A stretch of DNA of 35,764 bases from JAJPXC01 sp964517875 (lineage in GTDB: Bacteria > Bacteroidota > Bacteroidia > Bacteroidales > Muribaculaceae). The position numbers and the translations under genes are program-made. Location of the stretch: NCBI GenBank assembly GCA_964517875.1, contig CAZFEU010000018.1, positions 1-35,764 on the forward strand, in the 5' to 3' direction. How positions within the stretch are numbered: position 1 is the first letter of the stretch; every line of letters begins with the position of its first letter. This document shows, in pieces, positions 1 through 5,647 of the stretch. The notes beneath the pieces are model-generated. The model ran no database searches. It had not been told where the DNA came from and was given only the letters and a program-made list of their open reading frames with translations.

Positions 1-257
1 GTACTCTCGTCGGTCTTCTCGGTACTGTAATCGGTATGATCAAGTCATTCCAGGCCCTTTCAGCATCAGGTGCACCCGACTCAACCGAACTCTCTACCGG
101 TATTTCTGAGGCGCTTGTAAACACCGCCTTCGGTATCGCCACCGGTGCTTTCGCTGTAATCTCTTACAACTTCTACACCAACAAGATCGATAACCTCACC
201 TACGCAATCGACGAAATCGGTTACTCTATCGTTCAAACATTCGCAGCTACCCACTAA
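1..257 (+). CDS. exbB: ExbB/TolQ-type proton channel subunit, 3' end only
   Basis: The reading frame is open from base 3 and ends in TAA at 255-257, so only the last 84 or so residues are present. The visible part starts with TLVGLLGTVIGMIKSF, the glycine-rich transmembrane segment typical of the MotA/TolQ/ExbB family, followed by a second hydrophobic stretch (AFGIATGAFAVISYNFY). ExbB forms the inner-membrane proton channel that, with ExbD, energises TonB for outer-membrane import. The next three genes are two ExbD-type genes and a TonB gene on the same strand, which supports the ExbB call over MotA or TolQ. The 5' end lies outside the window. Confidence 0.9.
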   Translation, partial: TLVGLLGTVIGMIKSFQALSASGAPDSTELSTGISEALVNTAFGIATGAFAVISYNFYTNKIDNLTYAIDEIGYSIVQTFAATH

Positions 258-313
258 TCCCACTGTTTTACCACAGTTTAAACCTAATTCAAATTTTAAA
301 CAACAAGTAAAAT

Positions 314-1036
314 ATGGGAAAAGTAAAAATTAAAAGAAAGAGTACACTCATCGACATGACGGCGATGAGCGACGTTACCGTTCTTTTGCTTACTTTCTTC
401 ATGTTGACTTCTACCTTCCTTCAGAAGGAGCCCGTGACCGTGATCACACCTTCTTCAGTGTCTGAAGAGAAAGTACCGATGGCCGATGTGGCCACCATTC
501 TCGTAAGCCCCGAAGGTAAGGTGTTCATGTCAATCGCCGGCGACGCTGACGAGGAGACCAAGGACGAGTTTGGTACAGAAGCCATGCGCGCCAAAGTGCT
601 CACAGCCGCAGTGGCAGAATATGAGAAAGTAACCGGACAAAAAACCGGCATCACCGAGGACGACGTTGCTAAATTCGCCAAATCAGCCATGTTTGGTGTA
701 CCTTTGGCTAACATGCACGAATTCTTCCAGCTCACTCAGGTGCAGCAGGATCAATTCCTCAGCAATATGGAAAACCCGCAAGTAGGTATACCCATGACCC
801 ACATACCCAATGGTGTGAAAGGAAGAAGTGACAACGAATTCCAAATCTGGGTACAGGCAATCTACGGTGCCGGTAATGAGAACCTCCACAAAGCTATCAA
901 TGAAGGTACTGGTCTCGCCATCAAAGCCGACCAGGACACTCCCTACTCAACTGTTCACAACGTGCTTGACAACCTCCAGGATATGCGTATGAACAAGTTT
1001 ACCGTCATGACAGCTCTGAAAACTGAACAAGATTAA
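314..1036 (+). CDS. exbD: ExbD/TolR biopolymer transport protein, first copy
   Basis: A 240-residue protein with a short basic cytoplasmic N-terminus (MGKVKIKRKS), then one membrane segment at about residues 20-40 (SDVTVLLLTFFMLTSTF) carrying the membrane-embedded Asp expected of ExbD/TolR, then a periplasmic domain. The family member from E. coli is about 140 residues, so the periplasmic part here is roughly 100 residues longer. ExbD works with ExbB to convert proton flow into TonB motion. It lies 56 bases after the ExbB fragment and 5 bases before a second ExbD gene, so the cluster is very likely one operon. No Shine-Dalgarno is seen; the leader is A-rich, as is usual in Bacteroidetes. Confidence 0.92.
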   Translation: MGKVKIKRKSTLIDMTAMSDVTVLLLTFFMLTSTFLQKEPVTVITPSSVSEEKVPMADVATILVSPEGKVFMSIAGDADEETKDEFGTEAMRAKVLTAAVAEYEKVTGQKTGITEDDVAKFAKSAMFGVPLANMHEFFQLTQVQQDQFLSNMENPQVGIPMTHIPNGVKGRSDNEFQIWVQAIYGAGNENLHKAINEGTGLAIKADQDTPYSTVHNVLDNLQDMRMNKFTVMTALKTEQD

Positions 1037-1041
1037 GTATT

Positions 1042-1791
1042 ATGGCACAAATAGAACAAGGTGGCGACCACGGTAAAAAGAAAAAAGGCGCCCAGAAAAA
1101 GATGGCAATCCACGTGGACTTTACCCCCATGGTGGACATGAACATGCTACTGATCACGTTCTTCATGCTATGTACTACGATGATCAAGTCACAGACCCTG
1201 TCAGTGATCCTTCCCGCCAAGCCCGACCCCAACAATACCACTGAGCAAACTCAGGATGAAAGCACAAAGGTAAATGAAAATCAGCTCATCACCCTTGTGA
1301 TTGATACCGAGCGCGATGACAATGGTAATGTGATGCACGACGGCGAAGGTAAGCCTAAACACACCGTATATTACTATTTTGGCAACCCTGCCACAATTGA
1401 TGATAACGGCAACCTCACCTCAGCCAACCCCATGAAAGCTGAGAAATTCATCGGTAACGACGGAAATGTAGCTCAAGGTATCCGCAAGATTCTTGCCGAG
1501 CGCAACTCTGAAATCCTTGACAAAGTAAATGAGCAGAAACAACTCTGGCGTGAGAAGAAAATCACTCAAGAGGAGTTCCAGCAAGCTGCTAAGGAAATCA
1601 AGAGCGACGAACAGTACAAGAAATCTCGACCCATCATTTCCATCAAGCCCGCCGACGACGCATCATGGGGAGCAGCTATCGCAGCTCTCGACGAAATGCA
1701 GATCAACAGTATCTCCGTATACCAGATCGAGCAAATCAAGCCTTTCGACGAAGCTATGATCAAGGATTACAAAACTAATCATCCCCAGTGA
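1042..1791 (+). CDS. exbD: ExbD/TolR biopolymer transport protein, second copy
   Basis: A 249-residue ExbD paralogue starting 5 bases after the first. The N-terminus is lysine-rich (GKKKKGAQKK at about residues 10-19), followed by the membrane helix with its Asp (VDFTPMVDMNMLLITFFML, about residues 26-44). The long periplasmic part contains an insert rich in Asp/Asn/Glu and Lys (about residues 60-190) before a typical ExbD end (SWGAAIAALDEMQINSISVYQ). Tandem exbD genes between exbB and tonB are common in Bacteroidetes; the two proteins probably pair as unlike subunits, which is inference. Both copies are intact, so this is not a decayed duplicate. Confidence 0.9.
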   Translation: MAQIEQGGDHGKKKKGAQKKMAIHVDFTPMVDMNMLLITFFMLCTTMIKSQTLSVILPAKPDPNNTTEQTQDESTKVNENQLITLVIDTERDDNGNVMHDGEGKPKHTVYYYFGNPATIDDNGNLTSANPMKAEKFIGNDGNVAQGIRKILAERNSEILDKVNEQKQLWREKKITQEEFQQAAKEIKSDEQYKKSRPIISIKPADDASWGAAIAALDEMQINSISVYQIEQIKPFDEAMIKDYKTNHPQ

Positions 1792-1830
1792 TAATGATCT
1801 ATATTTATTAACCTGAAAATCCAAAAGAAA

Positions 1831-2676
1831 ATGGCAAAAGATGTAGATCTTTCATCAAAAGAATGGCGTGACCTTATCTTCGATGGTAAGAACAAGGATT
1901 TTGGCGCATATCAAATGCGCGCCACGTCCGACCGCCGTCACAACAAGGCTATGATCGCTGTAGTGGTAGCTATAGCAGTGCTACTCGCTATCGTATTCGG
2001 TGTGAAGTCAATCCAGTCATCTGAGGCCGACATCAACGCCGACGCTGACCAGGAGCTTCTCAGCACAGCCGCCGCTCAGCAGGAAGAACAGCCCGAAGAA
2101 GAAGAAATCGTATATATCGAACCTGAGGAAGTAGTCATCCCCGAGGAGAACGTACTCGCTGAGCAGAAGATGACCGAGTTTATCTCAACCAATGAGGAGA
2201 CAGAGGACATCAAGACCATCGAGGAACGCAAAGAGGATGATTCAGCTATCGGTAAGCAAACTGTAGAGAGTGACAACACCGACCTTCGCGCCGAGTCACT
2301 TCCACAAAACGCTATCGTAGTTGAGGAGCCTGTGGTTGTAGAGAAGAAAGAGGAGGAGGTATTCCGCGCAGTTGAGCAAATGCCTACATATCCTGGTGGT
2401 GATGCCGCCCTCTACAAGGCAATCAACGACAACCTCCGTTACCCCCCCATGGCTGCTGAGAATGGCATCCAGGGCCAGGTAGTAGTACAATTCGTCGTTC
2501 AGAAGGATGGTACTATCGGTAAGGTTGTAGTAGCCCGCGGTGTTGACCCCGACCTCGACAAGGAAGCAGTACGCGTAGTGAAGAAGCTTGGTAAGTTTAC
2601 CCCCGGCCGTAACAACGGTGTACCCGTGGCCGTATGGTATACCCTCCCCATCCGCTTCAAGCTCGCCAACATGTAA
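1831..2676 (+). CDS. tonB: TonB family energy transducer
   Basis: A 281-residue inner-membrane protein. The first 45 residues include DFGAYQMR, common in Bacteroidetes TonB proteins, followed by a single membrane helix at about 42-58 (MIAVVVAIAVLLAIVFGV). The periplasmic linker at about 65-185 is strongly acidic (EEQPEEEEIVYIEPEE) instead of the Pro/Lys-rich linker of E. coli TonB. The C-terminal TonB domain (about 190-281) shows MPTYPGGDAALYKAI and RYPPMAAENGIQGQVVVQF, the usual contact motif for TonB-dependent receptors. It is the last gene of the ExbB-ExbD-ExbD-TonB cluster, 39 bases after exbD2, and is followed by a strong terminator. Confidence 0.93.
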   Translation: MAKDVDLSSKEWRDLIFDGKNKDFGAYQMRATSDRRHNKAMIAVVVAIAVLLAIVFGVKSIQSSEADINADADQELLSTAAAQQEEQPEEEEIVYIEPEEVVIPEENVLAEQKMTEFISTNEETEDIKTIEERKEDDSAIGKQTVESDNTDLRAESLPQNAIVVEEPVVVEKKEEEVFRAVEQMPTYPGGDAALYKAINDNLRYPPMAAENGIQGQVVVQFVVQKDGTIGKVVVARGVDPDLDKEAVRVVKKLGKFTPGRNNGVPVAVWYTLPIRFKLANM

Positions 2677-2734
2677 TCCTAAACGCTCACAATCAATAAT
2701 GATATAAATTGAGCTTCTATAACCCTTATTAATC

Positions 2735-2772
2735 AGCAGCCCTGACCACATCGGTCAGGGCTGCTTACTTTA
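2735..2772 (+). terminator. Rho-independent terminator after tonB
   Basis: A 13-bp perfect stem, AGCAGCCCTGACC (2735-2747) with GGTCAGGGCTGCT (2753-2765), loop ACATC, followed by a T-rich run. It lies 58 bases after the tonB stop codon and closes the operon. Confidence 0.9.
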
Positions 2773-3103
2773 TCTCAAAATACTGAAATTTAGCAATCTA
2801 ATAATTAGGCGATTATAAATCCAACATTTGCAAACCTAAAATCGCAATTTAGACTTGCAAAACTGATACATAGCGCAAAAACTGAGGTAGGTGTACAGGA
2901 GTGGATTGCCATCCGCTTTGGATCAGTAGATATTTCTTTTTGTTTAGTGCGTTGACCCCGACTGCATAGTTACTGCAACGAAGATGCGATGCGGCTAAGT
3001 CGTACGCGGCTCCGCAGCTGTAACTCTCACAACTCTAATATCAGAAAACATGATGGGCACTGCGGATTCTCGCTGTGGCCGGGATACATTATGAAGGGGA
3101 GGG
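2773..3103 (+). promoter_or_regulatory. Gene-free stretch with a possible cobalamin riboswitch remnant
   Basis: No gene is seen between the tonB terminator and the end of the minus-strand regulator. The plus strand from about 2975 to 3086 resembles the cobalamin aptamer core: CCGCAGCTGTAA (3012-3023), then GGGCACTGCG (3055-3064), then GCCGGGAT (3078-3085), in the order and approximate spacing of the conserved blocks CCGCnnCTGTAA, GCCACTG and CGGGAAGG. The upstream GGTG box is degenerate (GATGCGA at 2983-2989) and the last block is incomplete. No plus-strand gene follows; the element runs into the 3' end of the convergent regulator gene. It may be a decayed or orphan riboswitch. A small hairpin, GTGGAT/ATCCGC, lies just upstream at about 2902-2917. 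Confidence 0.4.
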
Positions 3104-3811
3104 TTATCCGAATTTGGAGATCTTCAGGAGCTGGGGCTCGTTGATGATCTTGATGCGGCGCCCGTCAACTATGATTATTTTCTCATTGACAAACCCCGTG
3201 AGGGTGCGGATGGCATTGGATGTAGTCATATTGGACAGATTAGCCAAATCCTCGCGCGACATGTAGATACGCAGAGTGGCCCCGTCATCCTCATACCCAT
3301 AATTTTCCTTCAACACCATCAACGCCTCTGCCAGACGACCGCGGATGTGCTTTTGGGTGAGATTGACAAGGCGGGTGTCCGAGCCGCCAAGATTGCGCGA
3401 AAGCTCATGGATGAAAAACCATGCAAGCTCTATGTTGTTGTGCACCAGCTCCTCGACGACATTCATTGGGAGTGCTCCAAGCACCGACTGCTCAATTGCG
3501 GCTGTCGATGACACATATGTCTCCTTGGCGAAGTAGGCCCTATAACCGAAATACTGCACAGGGCGAATCAATCGCAATATCTGCTCACGGCCACCTACGC
3601 CATCCTTATACAGCTTGGCTTTGCCCGTGAGTAGACACCACAGGTATTCGGGTTTATCACCCTCGGCGTAGATTATCTGATTCTTCTTGAAATGATGTAT
3701 TGTGAGGTTGTCGGCAATACGACGCTTCTCGTTGCTGTCGAGCAACGACCAAATATCAGCCATATCCTCGCTGACTACCTTTTCAAGTGCATGTCGTATT
3801 ATGTGTGCCAT
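3104..3811 (-). CDS. Crp/Fnr family transcriptional regulator
   Basis: About 235 residues from the chosen ATG at 3811. An N-terminal cyclic-nucleotide-binding-like beta barrel (IHHFKKNQIIYAEGDKPEYL, GKAKLYKDGVGGREQILRLI) is followed by a C-terminal winged helix-turn-helix (REDLANLSNMTTSNAIRTL). It lacks cysteine clusters for an Fe-S centre, so it is not a classic oxygen-sensing Fnr. The open frame extends to 3886, but that start overlaps a TAnnTTTG promoter box (3886-3893), so the true start must lie downstream: 3811 (MAHIIRH) or 3763 (MADIWSLLD). The latter matches where many Bacteroidetes homologues begin, from memory. The ligand and targets are unknown. Confidence 0.9.
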   Translation of the reverse strand: MAHIIRHALEKVVSEDMADIWSLLDSNEKRRIADNLTIHHFKKNQIIYAEGDKPEYLWCLLTGKAKLYKDGVGGREQILRLIRPVQYFGYRAYFAKETYVSSTAAIEQSVLGALPMNVVEELVHNNIELAWFFIHELSRNLGGSDTRLVNLTQKHIRGRLAEALMVLKENYGYEDDGATLRIYMSREDLANLSNMTTSNAIRTLTGFVNEKIIIVDGRRIKIINEPQLLKISKFG

Positions 3812-3885
3812 TATTATCTTTTCAATCTGTTGGGTAATGTGCCTTGAGCAACATAACATATGCCCTAAAGCTATATTTTGCAACA

Positions 3886-3893
3886 CAAAGGTA
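3886..3893 (-). promoter_or_regulatory. -7 promoter box of the Crp/Fnr gene
   Basis: Minus-strand TACCTTTG, a perfect match to the Bacteroidetes -7 consensus TAnnTTTG. No well-spaced -33 TTTG is seen; one lies only 12 bases upstream. The box rules out the longest possible start of the downstream gene. Confidence 0.6.
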
Positions 3894-4001
3894 TATAACT
3901 TTTATCAAATTGCGCTCATTTCCACGCAAATAATCCACATTTTGCCAAATTTTTAAGCATAATAGGGCAATTTACCTCCGATTTTGAACAATTTTTTCAC
4001 C

Positions 4002-5174
4002 TCAGAATCGTGCGTATATCTCGGTCTGCAGTGCCTTTGCAGCTCTCACACTCTCCGGGTTGTTGGCATCAATATTGTACTTCGACTTCGGAGGCACCAC
4101 AACAGTTGTTCCTGACCGCACCTTGTCGGGATGGCCGAGTATATCCTTGTTTTCCTCATAGATATACGACCAGAAATCAGAGTTGCCGTAATATCGTTTT
4201 GCGATGGTGGTGAGATATGTTCGCCCGTCAACCACCTCGGTTATCACGGGTTGGGGTACTTCGGTCACATCTTCCACCTCATCTTCTGCCTGATTAAGTT
4301 CCGGCTCCTCTTTATCACTATTTAAGGCAGCTGCACTGACAGCCGGAGTCACCGCCACATTTAGAGGGTCGGACTGAGGTGCCTTCACTATGACTTCCTG
4401 CGCTGTTTGCGCTTCGGGTTGAATAAGCTTGTTGACTATCCCGGGGAGGAAGTATCCTATTGCGGCACCGGCCAGCAATGCAGCCACCACCCATCCCCAG
4501 CCCGGGCCGCGACGTTCCATATATATGATGCGTTCCTCCACCTTTGGCTTATGAGCATGCCTGGGTGTTGACACAGGTACAGGTTTAGACGCTGGCACTG
4601 ACTCGGGCTCAGGTTCGGGCTCAGGTTCAGGCTCAGGTTCAGGCTCGGGTTGCGATTCCGTTTCGGTCTCAGACTCACGTTCATGCTCAGGCTCACGTTC
4701 GGTCGCAGGTTCTGGCTCAGACTCAAATTCCGGTTCTGACTCAGATTCCGGCTCTTCGTCTTGGGCTGGCGCTACCTCGATTTCTTGCTCGTGTGCATCT
4801 TCATGCACAGGTGTCTCCTCGAGCTTGGAAGTCTCATCAGATTCTGGGGAGGTTGACTCGTTTAACTCAGTCAACGGTTCATTTATCATTTCATCTGTGA
4901 CATCCTCATCCAGATACACCGCCTCAAACATGGCAAATGGAGCGTTGACCTCGCTGGCCATCTCCTCGTCGGGAATGAAAACCACCCCAACCATCTCATC
5001 ATCACTGGGTGCAAATGTACCAAGCCCTTTGATTTTCACTTCGTTGCCTTTGGCCAATGCCTGCGACAGAGCCTCAGCAAACTCTATGATAAATTGCTTT
5101 GCCGAACTTTCAGGAAAGCCCGTCGCAGCACTCAGTAGTGCAGAGAAGTGTGTGAGATTAATCGTAGTATTCAT
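4002..5174 (-). CDS. HU-like domain fused to a membrane segment and a LysM-like domain
   Basis: A 390-residue protein in three parts. Residues 1-90 resemble an IHF/HU DNA-binding subunit (FIIEFAEALSQALAKGNEVK, IKGLGTFAP) but the basic DNA-binding arm is poorly conserved and acidic. Residues 95-200 are a low-complexity acidic region with a run of EP dipeptides. A single membrane helix follows at about 226-245, preceded by positive residues (MERRGPGWGW), predicting an N-terminus in the cytoplasm. The C-terminal part (about 315-375) resembles LysM, a peptidoglycan-binding fold (GRTYLTTIAKRYYGNSDFW, VRSGTTVVVPP). The start overlaps the stop of the upstream HU gene by ATGA, so the two are translationally coupled. 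A link between nucleoid and wall is only inference. Confidence 0.85.
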   Translation of the reverse strand: MNTTINLTHFSALLSAATGFPESSAKQFIIEFAEALSQALAKGNEVKIKGLGTFAPSDDEMVGVVFIPDEEMASEVNAPFAMFEAVYLDEDVTDEMINEPLTELNESTSPESDETSKLEETPVHEDAHEQEIEVAPAQDEEPESESEPEFESEPEPATEREPEHERESETETESQPEPEPEPEPEPEPEPESVPASKPVPVSTPRHAHKPKVEERIIYMERRGPGWGWVVAALLAGAAIGYFLPGIVNKLIQPEAQTAQEVIVKAPQSDPLNVAVTPAVSAAALNSDKEEPELNQAEDEVEDVTEVPQPVITEVVDGRTYLTTIAKRYYGNSDFWSYIYEENKDILGHPDKVRSGTTVVVPPKSKYNIDANNPESVRAAKALQTEIYARF

Positions 5175-5458
5175 TTTTTATTACTTTGATTCACACGCTT
5201 TTTAAGCAGTGAGCTGGGTTGAAAAGTGACATTAATGGCCGGTGGAAGCAGCACTCGTTGCCCGGTGGTGAGGTCAGTTACTATCTTCTCATCATCCTTG
5301 ACCGACTCAAATTTGCCGAAACCGGGGATGGCAACGGAATCGAGCTGCACGAAGCTCTGTCGCATCACCTGCGACATCCCCTCGAACAAAGCGTTAACAT
5401 CGGCCGGCTGTCGCCGCATACGCTTGGCTATCTGAGCCGTGAGTGCCTTCATGTCCAT
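5171..5458 (-). CDS. HU/IHF family DNA-binding protein
   Basis: About 95 residues from ATG at 5458 (MDMKALTAQIAKRMRR). Two residues upstream there is only an in-frame TTG, so the ATG is preferred. The N-terminal helices (TAQIAKRMRRQPADVNALFE) and the glycine turn (VAIPGFGKFESV) match the HU/IHF fold, and the arm region TGQRVLLPPAINVTFQPS shows the conserved Pro. The C-terminus KKRVNQSNKK is basic. It is shorter in conserved residues than housekeeping HU, so it is probably a divergent member of the family. It is the first gene of a two-gene operon with the HU-LysM fusion, transcribed from the -7 box at 5504-5511. Confidence 0.88.
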   Translation of the reverse strand: MDMKALTAQIAKRMRRQPADVNALFEGMSQVMRQSFVQLDSVAIPGFGKFESVKDDEKIVTDLTTGQRVLLPPAINVTFQPSSLLKKRVNQSNKK

Positions 5459-5503
5459 AATCAATAGAGGTTGGGTGGGATAACTTTATAAGGTATCAGA
5501 CCA

Positions 5504-5511
5504 CAAAGATA
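5504..5511 (-). promoter_or_regulatory. -7 promoter box of the HU operon
   Basis: Minus-strand TATCTTTG matches TAnnTTTG perfectly and lies 46 bases before the HU start codon. It is divergent from the uvrA promoter (5567-5574), so the two promoters share a 180-base intergenic region. Confidence 0.6.
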
Positions 5512-5566
5512 ACGATAATCAATAAACAATAACATTTTCTTACACATTTATTTGCGATAATCTTCG

Positions 5567-5574
5567 TACCTTTG
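5567..5574 (+). promoter_or_regulatory. -7 promoter box of uvrA
   Basis: TACCTTTG, a perfect TAnnTTTG, 73 bases before the uvrA start. No LexA-type operator was recognised nearby. Confidence 0.6.
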
Positions 5575-5647
5575 TAAGTCAGCACCGGCGCTAAAGCAAT
5601 GCGTCGCTTGAACAACAAGCACACACAACATACAGCCATCAACCAAA

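Noticed and set aside
3075..3266. Plus-strand frame after the riboswitch-like element as its target gene
   Set aside because: It starts at a GTG within the last aptamer block and runs antisense to the coding part of the Crp/Fnr gene; no family resemblance.
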